DNA from: Ottowia testudinis
Lineage (GTDB): Bacteria; Pseudomonadota; Gammaproteobacteria; Burkholderiales; Burkholderiaceae_C
DNA: 64,000 nt
Reading direction: 5' to 3'
Assembly: GCF_017498525.1 (NCBI RefSeq)
Contig: NZ_CP071796.1
Span: 868,001-932,000 of the forward strand
Shown here: positions 1 through 11,534 of the stretch, in pieces
Layout: each line of letters starts with the position of its first letter
Numbering within the stretch: position 1 is the stretch's first letter
The notes under the pieces: model-generated
Seen by the model: the letters and a program-made list of their open reading frames with translations, nothing else
Told to the model about the DNA's origin: nothing
The model's database searches: none
Made by a program: the position numbers and the translations under genes

Positions 1-776
1 GCGAAGCCGATGCCCATGCTGCCGCCCGAGCGCGAATAAATGGCGGTGTTGATGCCCATCAGGTGGCCGCCGATGTCGGTCAGCGCGCCGCCCGAGTTGC
101 CTGGGTTGATGGCCGCATCGGTCTGGATGAAGTTCTCGAAGGTGTTGATGCCCAGCTGGTTGCGCCCCAACGCCGAGACGATGCCGCTGGTCACGGTCTG
201 CCCGACGCCGAAGGGGTTGCCGATGGCCAGCACCTGATCGCCGACTTGCAGCGCGTCGGAGTTGCCCAGGGTCATCACCGGCAGCTTGTCCAGCGTGATC
301 TTGAGCACCGCCAGGTCGCTCTCCGGGTCGGTGCCGATGACCTTGGCCGTGGCGCGGCGCGCGTCTTGCAGCACCACCTCGATCTGGTCGGCGCCTTCGA
401 CCACGTGGTTGTTGGTCAGCACGTAGCCCTCGGGGCTCATGATCACGCCCGAGCCCAAACCGGCCTGCTGCTGCATGTCGGCGCGGTCGCCGAAGAAGAA
501 GCGGAACCACGGGTCGTTGCTCTGCGGGCCGAGCGCTTTGGTGCTGGTGTTGATGCTGACCACCGCCGGCGCCGCCTTGCGCACCGCGCCGGCCAGGCTG
601 CCGGGCGCGGGCGTGCCGATCGGCGAGCTGGGCGCCTCCAGGATCGAGATCGTGCCCGTGCTGCCCGGCACCCCCGCGCCACGTCCCAGCCATTGCGGCT
701 TGAGCGTGCCGACGACGAAATACGCGGCCAGCAGCACGGTGACGGCTTGGGCGAACAGGAGCCAGAGGCGTTTCAT
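1..776 (-). CDS. HtrA/DegQ-type periplasmic serine protease, C-terminus cut by window edge
   Basis: Trypsin-like serine protease of the HtrA/Deg family, a periplasmic quality-control protease. Only 258 residues are visible. An N-terminal hydrophobic segment (about residues 4-24) would act as a signal anchor. The catalytic triad is complete: His124 in TNNHVV, Asp154 in ESDLAVLK and Ser228 in GNSGGAL. The PDZ domain or domains expected downstream lie beyond base 1, so DegP, DegQ and DegS-like forms cannot be told apart; the uncleaved-looking anchor and short linker would suit a DegS/AlgW-like protein. The start is the ATG whose complement is CAT at 774-776. The neighbouring Nif3-like gene is divergent. 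The family call is firm; the subtype is open. Confidence 0.93.
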   Translation of the reverse strand, partial: MKRLWLLFAQAVTVLLAAYFVVGTLKPQWLGRGAGVPGSTGTISILEAPSSPIGTPAPGSLAGAVRKAAPAVVSINTSTKALGPQSNDPWFRFFFGDRADMQQQAGLGSGVIMSPEGYVLTNNHVVEGADQIEVVLQDARRATAKVIGTDPESDLAVLKITLDKLPVMTLGNSDALQVGDQVLAIGNPFGVGQTVTSGIVSALGRNQLGINTFENFIQTDAAINPGNSGGALTDIGGHLMGINTAIYSRSGGSMGIGF

Positions 777-968
777 CGACGGGGCTTTCGGTGATGCGGG
801 CGGGCGGGCTGGCGCGCTAAAAACAAGGTGCGAATTGTAGGGTGAGGGGGCTGCTTTCAAGGCGCGGGACACCAGCCGTGCGCGCCCGCCGGGAGCGCTT
901 CAGCGCCTCTCGAACAGCTGTTGATGCCGCGCCGACGCTGGCCCCCCAACGCCACCGGCAGGACGGTC

Positions 969-1760
969 ATGGCCGACAATGCCGCGATGTCTTCCGCACA
1001 CGCCATCGACCGCGCCGCGCTGCTGGCCGCTTGCAATGCCGAGCTGCAGCCCGAGCGCTTCAAGGACTACGGACCCAACGGCCTGCAGGTCGAAGGCAAG
1101 CCGCGCATCGGCAAGCTGGTCAGCGGCGTCACCGCCAGCCGGGCGCTGATCGACGCCGCGATCGACGCCGGCGCCGACGCCCTGTTCGTGCACCACGGCC
1201 TGTTCTGGCGCGGGCAGGACGGCACCGTGACCGGCTGGATGAAAGAGCGCCTCAAGCGTCTGCTGGCGCACGACATCAACCTGCTGGCCTACCACCTGCC
1301 GCTCGACGCGCACCCCACCTGGGGCAACAACGCGCAACTGGGCGCGCGGCTTGGGCTGGTGGCCACCGGGCGCTTTGGCGAGCAAGACCTCGGCTTCATC
1401 GGGCAGCGCGCCGACGGCGAGGCCTTCGCCGACGCCGACGTGCTGGCCTGGCAACTGGAGCATGTGCTGAATCGGCCCCTGATCACCGTGGGGCAAGCGC
1501 CAGAAGCTATTGAAAAAGTAGCGTGGTGCACTGGTGGCGCGCAGGGCTATTTCGAGGCCGCCATCGCCGCTGGCGCGCAGGCCTTCATCACCGGTGAGAT
1601 TTCCGAGCCGCAGGCGCACCTGGCGCGCGAATGCGGCGTGGTCTTTTACGCCTGTGGCCACCATGCCACCGAGCGTTACGGCGCGCCCGCCATGGCCGCG
1701 CACGTGGCCGGGCAGCTGGGCATCGCGCACGAGTTCATCGACATCGACAACCCGGCATGA
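969..1760 (+). CDS. Nif3-like dinuclear metal centre protein (YbgI family)
   Basis: Conserved hexameric protein of the Nif3/YbgI family, 263 residues from this start. The family binds two metal ions and has been linked to GTP cyclohydrolase 1 type 2 activity, but the physiological role is unsettled. Visible metal-site motifs are FVHHGLFW near the N-terminus, LAYHLPLDAHP in the middle, and CGHHATERYG near the C-terminus. Start choice is uncertain: ATG at 969 (MADNAAMSS) and ATG at 987 (MSSAHAIDR) are both plausible, and the frame is also open to 921. A short AT-richer stretch at 1494-1526 resembles half of the family A repeat (AAGCGCCAGAAGCTATTG) and is read through as coding sequence. Confidence 0.9.
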   Translation: MADNAAMSSAHAIDRAALLAACNAELQPERFKDYGPNGLQVEGKPRIGKLVSGVTASRALIDAAIDAGADALFVHHGLFWRGQDGTVTGWMKERLKRLLAHDINLLAYHLPLDAHPTWGNNAQLGARLGLVATGRFGEQDLGFIGQRADGEAFADADVLAWQLEHVLNRPLITVGQAPEAIEKVAWCTGGAQGYFEAAIAAGAQAFITGEISEPQAHLARECGVVFYACGHHATERYGAPAMAAHVAGQLGIAHEFIDIDNPA

Positions 1761-1800
1761 CCAACCGCCCCGAAGCGGCTCGCGGCCGCCCATCCTTGAT

Positions 1801-1860
1801 TGCTACATTTTTGGGAGCTGCTTGCGCTTGTTGGTAAAGCGCTGGAGCGTTATTTCCTTA
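1801..1860 (+). repeat. Family A palindromic repeat, copy A1
   Basis: Core GCTGCTTGCGCTTG, spacer, AAAGCGCTGGAGCG between the Nif3-like gene and pdxA. The inner arms GCGCTT and AAGCGC pair. The copy runs right up to the pdxA start codon, so it would place a small stem-loop in the mRNA leader. Confidence 0.8.
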
Positions 1861-2888
1861 TGAATCAGCCGTTGGTCATCACGATGGGCGACCCCGCCGG
1901 GATTGGTCCGGAGATCATCGCCAAGGCGTTTCGCGACGTGCCGGAACAGATGCGCGGCGCATTTGTGGCCGGCGACGTGGCCACGCTGCGGCGCGCGGCC
2001 GACATCGTGCAAGGCGGCTCGCAGGTCAGCCTGCCGGTGGCCGAGATCGAGCGCCCGGCCGACGCGCTGCGAGCGCCGCCACGCTGCATCCCGGTGCTGC
2101 AGGCGGTGCCGCGCCTGGCGCCCGTGCCGTTTGGGCAGGTGAGCGCGCTGGCCGGCCAGGCCGCTGGCGACTGCGTGTTCTGGGCCGCGCGCGCGGCCCT
2201 GCGCGGCGAGGTGTCGGCCATCGTCACCGCGCCGCTGCACAAGGAGGCGCTGGCAGCCGCCGGCGCGCCCTATGCGCGCTACCCGGGCCACACCGAACTG
2301 CTGCAGGCGGTGGCCGCCGAACACCTTGGCGTGCCGGTGGCCGAGCTGCCGGTGCGCATGATGCTGGCCAACGGCGAACTGCGCACCGTGTTGGCCAGCA
2401 TTCATGTGTCGCTGCGCGACGCCATTGAAAGTGTTACGACGAGCAACATCCTCCAAACTCTGCGAATCACGCACCAAAGCGTTGGCGCCACGCTACAAAA
2501 ACCGGTGCGTATCGCGGTCGCCGGCCTGAATCCGCATGCCGGCGAAGGCGGCCTTTTCGGGCGCGAGGAGATCGAGGCGATTGCCCCGGCCGTTGCCCAG
2601 GCGCGCGCCGAAGGCATCGATGCGCGAGGCCCTTTCGCGCCCGACACGGTGTTCATGCGCGCGCGGGGTTTCGTTGAGTTCGACGTCGTGGTGGCCATGC
2701 ACCACGACCAGGGTTTGATCCCGGTGAAGTACCTGGGCGTGGAGCAGGGCGTCAACGTCACGCTCGGCCTGCCTTTCGTGCGCACCAGCCCCGACCACGG
2801 GACGGCGTTCGACATCGCCGGCACGGGCCGCGCGGCGGCTTTGAGCTTGCTCGCGGCAGTGCGCATGGCGCGCCAGCTTTGCCAATAA
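1860..2888 (+). CDS. pdxA: 4-hydroxythreonine-4-phosphate dehydrogenase PdxA
   Basis: Catalyses NAD-dependent oxidation of 4-phosphohydroxy-L-threonine in the DXP-dependent pathway of pyridoxal 5-phosphate synthesis; cytoplasmic dimer. The 342-residue product has the expected length and family signatures: TMGDPAGIGPEI at the N-terminus, the metal-site histidine in YPGHTELL, GLNPHAGEGGLFG, and the C-terminal block MHHDQGLIPVKYLG with LPFVRTSPDHGTAFDIAG. The start MNQPLVITMGDP fits the family; the frame is open further upstream to 1800, but that part is repeat A1. The segment around 2420-2500 uses AT-richer codons than the rest of the gene. Confidence 0.97.
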   Translation: MNQPLVITMGDPAGIGPEIIAKAFRDVPEQMRGAFVAGDVATLRRAADIVQGGSQVSLPVAEIERPADALRAPPRCIPVLQAVPRLAPVPFGQVSALAGQAAGDCVFWAARAALRGEVSAIVTAPLHKEALAAAGAPYARYPGHTELLQAVAAEHLGVPVAELPVRMMLANGELRTVLASIHVSLRDAIESVTTSNILQTLRITHQSVGATLQKPVRIAVAGLNPHAGEGGLFGREEIEAIAPAVAQARAEGIDARGPFAPDTVFMRARGFVEFDVVVAMHHDQGLIPVKYLGVEQGVNVTLGLPFVRTSPDHGTAFDIAGTGRAAALSLLAAVRMARQLCQ

Positions 2889-2892
2889 AAAA

Positions 2893-2918
2893 CGCCCGTG
2901 CCGTAGTGCGGACGGGCG
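2893..2918 (+). terminator. Stem-loop after pdxA
   Basis: CGCCCGT (2893-2899) pairs with ACGGGCG (2912-2918), five bases after the pdxA stop. A second hairpin AGCTAC/GTAGCT follows at 2924-2942. No strong T-run, so termination efficiency is unclear. mscL converges from the other side, so either strand could use these structures. Confidence 0.5.
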
Positions 2919-2956
2919 CTGTAAGCTACGTTTTGTGTAGCTGAAAGCTTGGGGGG

Positions 2957-3370
2957 TCAGCGCTTCAGGCTGTCGCGAATTTCGCGCAGCAGTTGCACTT
3001 CTTCCGCCGGCGCCTCGGGTGCGGGCGCTGGTTCTTCCTTCTTCAGGCGGTTGATTTGCTTGACCATCATGAAAATGATGAACGCCAGCAGGATGAAGTT
3101 GACCAGGATGGTGATGAAGTTGCCGTAGGCGAACACGGCGCCGGCCTTCTTGGCGGCCTCCAGCGGCATCCCCGCTGCTTGGCCGGCCAGCGGAATGTAG
3201 TAGCTGGAGAAGTCGAGTCCGCCGAAGATCCGGCCGACGATCGGCATGATCAGGTCGCCAACGATCGAATCGACGATCTTGCCGAACGCACCGCCGATGA
3301 TCACGCCCACCGCCAAGTCGATGGCGTTGCCCTTGACGGCGAATTCCCTGAACTCTTGCATCATTCCCAT
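2957..3370 (-). CDS. mscL: Large-conductance mechanosensitive channel MscL
   Basis: Inner-membrane homopentameric channel that opens under membrane tension and releases solutes during osmotic downshock. The 137-residue product shows the N-terminal amphipathic helix [15 protein letters not shown]1 with the glycine-rich pore lining [17 protein letters not shown], a periplasmic loop, TM2 ([19 protein letters not shown]) and a charged C-terminal helix ending EIRDSLKR. The start at 3370 is preferred because GGAGGG lies six bases upstream. An in-frame ATG at 3385 overlaps that ribosome-binding site and is less likely. Confidence 0.97.
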   Translation of the reverse strand: MGMMQEFREFAVKGNAIDLAVGVIIGGAFGKIVDSIVGDLIMPIVGRIFGGLDFSSYYIPLAGQAAGMPLEAAKKAGAVFAYGNFITILVNFILLAFIIFMMVKQINRLKKEEPAPAPEAPAEEVQLLREIRDSLKR

Positions 3371-3524
3371 TTGATTTCCCTCCACGGGGTAGTTGAAGAC
3401 GGCGCCAGTATTCCCGGCGCATGATCCGTGTCAACACCACGCCTTGATGGCCCCAGGGGCGCTGTTGCGCTCCGCTACAATCCTTGGTTGATTCGCGTAC
3501 AAGACATATCGTCAGAGGACAGCC

Positions 3525-4145
3525 ATGAGTGACGCCCCGTCCAGCACCTTCACCCCCGTGCCCCTAGACAGCAGCAAGCGCACCTGGCTCATCGCCTCGA
3601 CCTGCGCGGGTGCCGCGGGCGCGGCAGCATTGGCCACACCCTTTGTCAGCAGCTTTTCTCCATCCGAGAAAGCCAAGGCCGCCGGTGCGGCAGTCGAGGT
3701 GGATATCGCTAGCCTCAAGCCGGGAGAAAAGACCACGGTCGAATGGCGCGGCAAGCCCGTATGGATCATGCGCCGCACGCCAGAGCAGCTGGAGACGCTG
3801 AAAAAGACCGACAGCGAAGTGGCGGACCCGAACTCGCTGCGCACCGCCTTCCCCACGCCCGAGTACGCCAAGAATGAAACCCGCTCCATCAAGCCCGAAG
3901 TGCTGGTGGTGGTTGGCATTTGTACCCACCTGGGGTGCTCGCCCGGCGACAAATTCACCCCAGGCGCGCAGCCCTCGCTGCCAGACGACTGGCAAGGCGG
4001 GTTCTTTTGCGCCTGCCACGGCTCCACCTTCGATCTGGCGGGCCGCGTGTTCAAGAACAAGCCGGCGCCCGACAACCTGGAGGTGCCGCCCCACATGTAC
4101 CTGGCTGACAACAAGCTGCTGATCGGCGACGACAAAAAGGCATAA
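3525..4145 (+). CDS. petA: Ubiquinol-cytochrome c reductase Rieske iron-sulfur subunit
   Basis: Rieske [2Fe-2S] subunit of the cytochrome bc1 complex, passing electrons from ubiquinol to cytochrome c1. The 206-residue product has a twin-lysine/arginine-like N-terminal region (SSKRTWLIASTCAGAAGAAALATP) serving as a membrane anchor of the Tat-dependent Rieske type, although a classical RR pair is not seen. The cluster ligands are CTHLGC and CACHGS, which include the disulfide cysteines. It is the first gene of petABC; petB follows after nine bases. The length is typical for beta-proteobacteria. Confidence 0.98.
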   Translation: MSDAPSSTFTPVPLDSSKRTWLIASTCAGAAGAAALATPFVSSFSPSEKAKAAGAAVEVDIASLKPGEKTTVEWRGKPVWIMRRTPEQLETLKKTDSEVADPNSLRTAFPTPEYAKNETRSIKPEVLVVVGICTHLGCSPGDKFTPGAQPSLPDDWQGGFFCACHGSTFDLAGRVFKNKPAPDNLEVPPHMYLADNKLLIGDDKKA

Positions 4146-4154
4146 GAGGCGGGC

Positions 4155-5600
4155 ATGGCTGAATTCAAAGAAATTTCCCCCAACGCGCCGCTGGGCGCCA
4201 AGGTCACCAACTGGTTCGAGAACCGGTTTCCGACCGCGTTTGCGGAATACCGCAAGCACATGTCGGAGTACTACGCTCCGAAAAACTTCAATTTCTGGTA
4301 CTACTTCGGCGTGCTGGCCATGCTGGTGCTGGTGATCCAGATCGTCACCGGCATCTTTTTGGTGATGCACTACAAGCCCGACGCCGCCAAGGCGTTCGAG
4401 TCGGTCGAGTACATCATGCGCGACGTGCCGGGCGGCTGGTTCATCCGGTATATGCACTCCACCGGTGCGTCGGCGTTCTTCATCGTCGTCTACTTGCACA
4501 TGTTCCGCGGCCTGCTTTATGGCAGCTACCGCAAGCCGCGCGAGTTGGTCTGGATCTTCGGCTGCGCCATCTTCCTGGCTTTGATGGCCGAGGCCTTCAT
4601 GGGTTATCTGCTGCCCTGGGGTCAGATGTCCTACTGGGGCGCGCAGGTGATCGTGAACCTGTTTTCCGCCGTGCCATTCATCGGCCCCGACCTGGCATTG
4701 CTGATCCGCGGCGACTACGTGGTGGGGGATGCGACGCTGAACCGCTTCTTCAGCTTCCACGTCATTGCCGTGCCGCTGGTGCTCATCGGCCTGGTGGTGG
4801 CGCACCTGCTGACCTTGCACGATGTCGGTTCGAACAACCCAGACGGCATCGAGATCAAGAAGGGCCCCAAGGGCAACCGCTGGTCACCGGACGCACCGAC
4901 CGATGGCGTGCCGTTCCATCCCTACTACACCGTGCACGACATCGTGGGTGTGGGCGTGTTTCTGATGATCTTCTTCGCCGTGGTGTTCTTCGCGCCGGAG
5001 ATGGGCGGCTACTTCCTTGAGTACAACAACTTCATCCCGGCCGACCCGTTGGTGACGCCGTTGCACATCGCGCCGGTGTGGTATTTCACGCCCTTCTATT
5101 CGATGCTGCGCGCCACCACCGACACCATGGTCAACGTGCTGTGCGTCATCATCGCGGCCGCCGTGGTGCTGGGCTTCCTCAAGTGCAAGTGCTCGATGGT
5201 GCTCAAAGTGGGTGCTGCCGTGGTGGCCGTGGTGGCCATCGCACTGCTCAAAACCTTCGACGCCAAGTTCTGGGGGGTGGTGGTGATGGGCGGCGCGGTC
5301 ATCATCCTGTTCTTCTTGCCTTGGCTCGATCGCAGTCCGGCGCGGTCGATCCGCTACCGGCCCGATTGGCACAAGTGGCTGTACGTCGTGTTCGTGGTCT
5401 GGTTCCTGGTGTTGATGGTGTTGGGCATCATGGTGCCGGGGCCGATCTTCGGCACGCCATCGCTGGCCTGGCTGACGAACGAACTGGTGGCCATGATTGG
5501 TACCCTGTTTTATTTCGGCTTTTTCCTGCTCATGCCTTGGTGGAGCCAGCTCGGGACACCCAAGCCTGTGCCCGATCGCGTGACCTTCAAGCCGCACTGA
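4155..5600 (+). CDS. petB: Cytochrome b subunit of the bc1 complex
   Basis: Integral membrane di-haem subunit of ubiquinol-cytochrome c reductase, carrying the Qo and Qi quinone sites. The 481-residue product is a full-length cytochrome b (b6- and subunit IV-type halves in one chain). Haem-ligand histidines are visible in helix B (YMHSTGASAFFIVVYLHMF) and helix D (FSFHVIAVPLVLIGLVVAHL). The Qo-site PEWY-type motif appears as APVWYFTPFY, so the first acidic residue is replaced; this PVWY variant occurs in some proteobacteria. Nine bases separate it from petA and 20 from petC. Confidence 0.98.
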   Translation: MAEFKEISPNAPLGAKVTNWFENRFPTAFAEYRKHMSEYYAPKNFNFWYYFGVLAMLVLVIQIVTGIFLVMHYKPDAAKAFESVEYIMRDVPGGWFIRYMHSTGASAFFIVVYLHMFRGLLYGSYRKPRELVWIFGCAIFLALMAEAFMGYLLPWGQMSYWGAQVIVNLFSAVPFIGPDLALLIRGDYVVGDATLNRFFSFHVIAVPLVLIGLVVAHLLTLHDVGSNNPDGIEIKKGPKGNRWSPDAPTDGVPFHPYYTVHDIVGVGVFLMIFFAVVFFAPEMGGYFLEYNNFIPADPLVTPLHIAPVWYFTPFYSMLRATTDTMVNVLCVIIAAAVVLGFLKCKCSMVLKVGAAVVAVVAIALLKTFDAKFWGVVVMGGAVIILFFLPWLDRSPARSIRYRPDWHKWLYVVFVVWFLVLMVLGIMVPGPIFGTPSLAWLTNELVAMIGTLFYFGFFLLMPWWSQLGTPKPVPDRVTFKPH

Positions 5601-5620
5601 AAGCGCAGGAGAACCACACC

Positions 5621-6385
5621 ATGAACCTTTGCAAGAAACTGTTCTTCGGGCTGGCGCTGGCCCTGCAAATCGCGGCCGTGCAGGCGGCCGTTGGCGGCGT
5701 TGCCTGGGACAAAGCACCAGTCCAGACCAATGACCAGTCGTCGTTGCAGCATGGCGCAAAGATATTCGTCAACTACTGTCTGAACTGCCACTCGGCGGCG
5801 TTCATGCGCTTCAATCGCTTGAAGGACATTGGTCTGACCGAGCAGCAGATCAAGGACAACCTGCTGTTCACCACCGATAAAGTGGGTGACACCATGAAGT
5901 CGGCCATCGATCCGCAGCAGGCCAAGGCGTGGTTCGGCGCCAATCCGCCAGATCTGACGCTGATCGCGCGCTCGCGTGCCGGCGCTGGCGGCAGCGGTGC
6001 CGATTACATCTACACCTTGTTGCGCACCTACTATCGCGATCCCGGCAAGCCGACAGGTTGGAACAACCTGGTCTTCCCCAATATCGGCATGCCGCACCCG
6101 CTGTGGCAACTGCAGGGCGAGCGCAAACCCATCTTTGAGGCTCGTGAGCAGCATGGCCATGAGGTCCAAGCCTTCACCGGTCGCTGGGATCAAGTCACGC
6201 CCGGCACGCTGACGCCTCAGCAATACGACGCCACCGTTGGCGACTTGGTGAACTTCCTGCAATGGATGGGTGAGCCGGCGCAGAACAAGCGCGTCGCCAT
6301 CGGCGTATGGGTGATGCTGTTTTTGCTTTTCTTCACTTTCCTGGCTTGGCGCCTGAACGCGGCCTACTGGAAAGACGTCAAGTAA
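5621..6385 (+). CDS. petC: Cytochrome c1 subunit of the bc1 complex
   Basis: Membrane-anchored c-type cytochrome that takes electrons from the Rieske protein and passes them to soluble cytochrome c. The 254-residue product has a cleavable signal peptide (KKLFFGLALALQIAAVQA), the haem-binding motif CLNCH near residue 45, a methionine-ligand region PNIGMPHPLW, and a C-terminal membrane anchor (VAIGVWVMLFLLFFTFLAW). The start is set by CAGGAG ten bases upstream. It is the last gene of petABC and is followed by strong hairpins. Confidence 0.98.
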   Translation: MNLCKKLFFGLALALQIAAVQAAVGGVAWDKAPVQTNDQSSLQHGAKIFVNYCLNCHSAAFMRFNRLKDIGLTEQQIKDNLLFTTDKVGDTMKSAIDPQQAKAWFGANPPDLTLIARSRAGAGGSGADYIYTLLRTYYRDPGKPTGWNNLVFPNIGMPHPLWQLQGERKPIFEAREQHGHEVQAFTGRWDQVTPGTLTPQQYDATVGDLVNFLQWMGEPAQNKRVAIGVWVMLFLLFFTFLAWRLNAAYWKDVK

Positions 6386-6422
6386 CTTTCCCTCGATCAT
6401 GCCCCGGCTCCGCCGGGGCGGC

Positions 6423-6460
6423 GGAGTGGGGTGGCGCTGCTTGCGGCGGCACCCCACTCC
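6423..6460 (+). terminator. Strong stem-loop between petC and sspA
   Basis: GGAGTGGGGTG (6423-6433) pairs perfectly with CACCCCACTCC (6450-6460), followed by TTCGGTTTT. A shorter hairpin, GCCCCGGC/GCCGGGGC (6401-6419), precedes it. Likely terminates petABC or attenuates read-through into sspA, whose ribosome-binding site begins just after. Confidence 0.7.
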
Positions 6461-6484
6461 TTCGGTTTTAAGGAGCCCCCCGCC

Positions 6485-7096
6485 ATGATGGTGCTGTATT
6501 CCGGTACGACTTGCCCTTTTTCTCACCGCTGCCGTTTTGTGCTGTTCGAAAAAGGCATGGACTTTGAAATTCGCGATGTCGACCTCTATAACAAGCCCGA
6601 GGACATCAGCGTGATGAACCCCTATGGCCAGGTGCCGATCCTGGTCGAGCGCGACCTCATCCTGTACGAATCGAACATCATCAATGAGTACATCGACGAG
6701 CGCTTCCCGCATCCGCAGCTGATGCCCGGCGACCCGGTGGATCGCGCCCGCGTGCGCCTGTTCCTGCTCAACTTCGAGAAGGAGCTGTTTTCCCACGTGT
6801 CGACGCTGGAAAACCGCGCCACCAAGAGCAACGAGAAGGCACTTGAAAAGGCGCGCTCCAACATCCGCGACCGCTTGACGCAGATGGCCCCGGTATTCCT
6901 GAAGAACAAATACATCCTGGGCGAGAACTTCTCCATGCTTGACGTGGCCCTGGCACCGCTGCTGTGGCGTCTCGACTATTACGGCATCGACCTGTCGAAG
7001 AATGCGGCGCCGCTGCTCAAGTATGCCGAGCGCATCTTCTCGCGTCCGGCCTACATCGAAGCGCTGACACCGTCCGAAAAGGTTATGCGCAAGTAA
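6485..7096 (+). CDS. sspA: Stringent starvation protein A homologue (GST-fold)
   Basis: SspA family: a glutathione S-transferase-fold protein that binds RNA polymerase and modulates transcription in starvation and stress; it lacks known GST activity. The 203-residue product begins MMVLYSGTTCPFSHRCRFVL, followed by the thioredoxin-like domain (NPYGQVPILVERDLILYESNII) and the all-alpha GST C-terminal domain. The start at 6485 is preceded by AAGGAG; the frame is open further upstream, but that stretch is the terminator. sspB lies 11 bases downstream, the usual sspAB arrangement. Confidence 0.95.
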   Translation: MMVLYSGTTCPFSHRCRFVLFEKGMDFEIRDVDLYNKPEDISVMNPYGQVPILVERDLILYESNIINEYIDERFPHPQLMPGDPVDRARVRLFLLNFEKELFSHVSTLENRATKSNEKALEKARSNIRDRLTQMAPVFLKNKYILGENFSMLDVALAPLLWRLDYYGIDLSKNAAPLLKYAERIFSRPAYIEALTPSEKVMRK

Positions 7097-7107
7097 AGGC
7101 CGCGCCG

Positions 7108-7641
7108 ATGATGAATGCGCTTGAGTCCGCGTCCACACGCCCGTACTTGATTCGGGCGTTGTACGAATGGTGCACCGACAATGCGCTGACACCCTACATC
7201 GCCGTGCTGGTCGACGACACGGTGCAAGTGCCTCGCGAGTATGTCCAGAACGGCGAAATCGTGCTGAACATCAGCTTTGACGCCACCAGCGGGCTCAAGT
7301 TGGGCAACGAATTCGTGGAGTTCAAGGCGCGATTCGGTGGCGTGGCGCGCGAAATCATGGTGCCAATGGATCGCGTTCTGGCGATTTACGCGCGCGAAAG
7401 CGGCCAAGGCATGGCGTTCCCGATGACAGTGCCCGCCGTGGCGGATGAGGGAGCCGAATCGATGGCGCAGGCATCCAAGGCCGTCCCCGTCGCGGCGTCC
7501 GATGCCGAGGCTTCGCGCAACGGCGGCATCCAGCTGGTGGTGACCACCGAGCCGGATGACGGTGGTGACGCCGTGGACGAGCCACCACCGCCGGCCTCGC
7601 CTCCGCAGCGCAAGCGCCCGGCGCTTAAGCGCGTCAAGTAG
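7108..7641 (+). CDS. sspB: ClpXP adaptor, stringent starvation protein B
   Basis: SspB delivers ssrA-tagged peptides from stalled ribosomes to the ClpXP protease. The 177-residue product has the conserved tag-binding domain (RPYLIRALYEWCTDNALTPYIAVLVDD, VPREYVQNGEIVLNIS, and the LKLGNEFVEFKARFGG block), then a long acidic and proline-rich linker. The C-terminal tail PALKRVK corresponds to the short basic peptide that docks on the ClpX N-domain. There are two adjacent start codons at 7108 and 7111. It is cotranscribed with sspA. Confidence 0.96.
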   Translation: MMNALESASTRPYLIRALYEWCTDNALTPYIAVLVDDTVQVPREYVQNGEIVLNISFDATSGLKLGNEFVEFKARFGGVAREIMVPMDRVLAIYARESGQGMAFPMTVPAVADEGAESMAQASKAVPVAASDAEASRNGGIQLVVTTEPDDGGDAVDEPPPPASPPQRKRPALKRVK

Positions 7642-7692
7642 GATGTGCGGCATCGCCTTTGTAGGCGGCTAGAATCCATATCCTCTAATTTT

Positions 7693-7768
7693 GCCGGTTT
7701 AGCTCAGTTGGTAGAGCACCCGCCTTGTAAGCGGTAGGTCGTCAGTTCGAATCCGACAACCGGCACCA
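7693..7768 (+). tRNA. tRNA-Thr (anticodon TGT)
   Basis: Full 76-nt cloverleaf. The acceptor GCCGGTT pairs with AACCGGC, the D-arm is GCTC/GAGC, the anticodon loop CTTGTAA gives TGT, the T-arm loop is TTCGAAT, and CCA is encoded at 7766-7768. The top pair of the anticodon stem (C27-U43) is a mismatch. Confidence 0.97.
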
Positions 7769-7796
7769 TTTCTTTTCGCACGCCGCGTGCAACCTA

Positions 7797-7830
7797 AACC
7801 CGCTTGTCCATGAGACGCGCGGGTTTTTTT
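7797..7830 (+). terminator. Rho-independent terminator after tRNA-Thr
   Basis: AACCCGC (7797-7803) pairs with GCGGGTT (7819-7825) and is followed by a run of seven T residues (7824-7830). Confidence 0.85.
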
Positions 7831-8212
7831 GCGTGCCACGGAGGGCACGGCTGTCGCGTCACTGATCGTCTGTTGGTCTAGCCCGGGTATTTCACCGTGC
7901 CCCTGTTTTTGCAGGACGTTTGCCTCTTGAAGCACCGTGTTGATGGCAAATCCAATTTGGATCTTGCAAAAACACTCGACATCCATCGCATCCCCGCAGC
8001 GGGCGCCTGGCGACACGGCCTGGCTTGCAGGGGCAGTGAGCCCCTGCGGCGCCACACGCCGCACCACCATGCATCCCGTTGCGGGGCGCGCTGGACGTCG
8101 TCACGATGAATATCCGGGCTGGCCACCGTCGCCGCCCCGCATCGCGGCGTTGCGGCCTTGCCTATGCCCCCGGGAAGGACGCAACCTGCTTTACCCCGTC
8201 GGTGACCCGACG
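7831..8212 (+). other. Intergenic stretch without a supported gene
   Basis: No convincing coding sequence on either strand; short open frames here overlap in several phases and look like nothing known. One perfect hairpin is present (GCAGGGGC/GCCCCTGC, 8027-8047). It lies between the tRNA-Thr terminator and the 3-prime end of the DciA-like gene. Confidence 0.5.
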
Positions 8213-8518
8213 CTACGGCTTGATGACCTTGATTCGGATGGCGCCCACGGGGTGCCCTGCGTCTGCCAGCGCAGACACCAAGGTTGGCAGCATTTGCCGC
8301 AGCTTGGCCGCTGCCGCGTTGTGGGGCACCAGCAAAGTCCAGGCGTCGGGCTCGGGAGCGCCAGGTTTCACGGTGCCGCGCAGCGCGGGGGGCAGCAGGG
8401 GCTGGATGATGGACAGGCGCGCGCCCGACTCCGCCGCCAACTGCCCCAGGCGCGCCAACAACGGCGCCTGCGCGACGGCTTGTTGCAGTGTGAGGGCGGG
8501 CTTTGTTGAAAAGGTCAC
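8213..8518 (-). CDS. DciA-like (DUF721) protein
   Basis: Small protein of the DUF721/DciA family, 101 residues. DciA is known as the replicative-helicase (DnaB) loader or operator in bacteria without DnaC. Family features visible are the N-terminal helix region (TLQQAVAQAPLLARLGQLAAESGARL), a central beta segment ending in TLLVPHNAAAAKLRQMLPTLV, and the C-terminal IRIKVIKP strand typical of the KH-like domain. It is divergent from secA, as in many beta-proteobacteria. A peptidase gene often found between DUF721 and secA is absent. Family call fairly sure from the pattern; function is by family inference. Confidence 0.75.
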   Translation of the reverse strand: MTFSTKPALTLQQAVAQAPLLARLGQLAAESGARLSIIQPLLPPALRGTVKPGAPEPDAWTLLVPHNAAAAKLRQMLPTLVSALADAGHPVGAIRIKVIKP

Positions 8519-8723
8519 GGCGGTTCCGATGGGCGGCCAGTGATCATTATGGCGGCCTGCGCGAGCGCTAAAATGCGCAGTTGTCCGGCAAAGCGCGGGC
8601 GCCGATGCCTCAGGGCGCTTGCAAGCACCCGCATCGCCTCCAGCTTCGCCTCACTTTGACCTTTTTGGGAACAGTCGACCACCGTTCGGTGCGCCTGCAG
8701 GGCGTCGCGGCGGTCGCGCATGC

Positions 8724-11510
<2,787 letters not shown>

Positions 11511-11534
11511 TGCGCCGCACTCGTTGCACACCTG

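Noticed and set aside
1494-1526. Family A half-copy inside the Nif3-like gene
   Set aside because: Only about 18 bases match and the encoded residues (GQAPEAIEKVAW) fit the family, so it may be chance; not counted as a copy.
3440-3525. Promoter for petABC at TACAAT (3476-3481)
   Set aside because: No acceptable -35 hexamer at 16-18 bases, so not listed.
7699-8126. Several overlapping short frames in the gap after tRNA-Thr
   Set aside because: They overlap the tRNA and terminator or each other, in different phases, with no motif and no ribosome-binding site.
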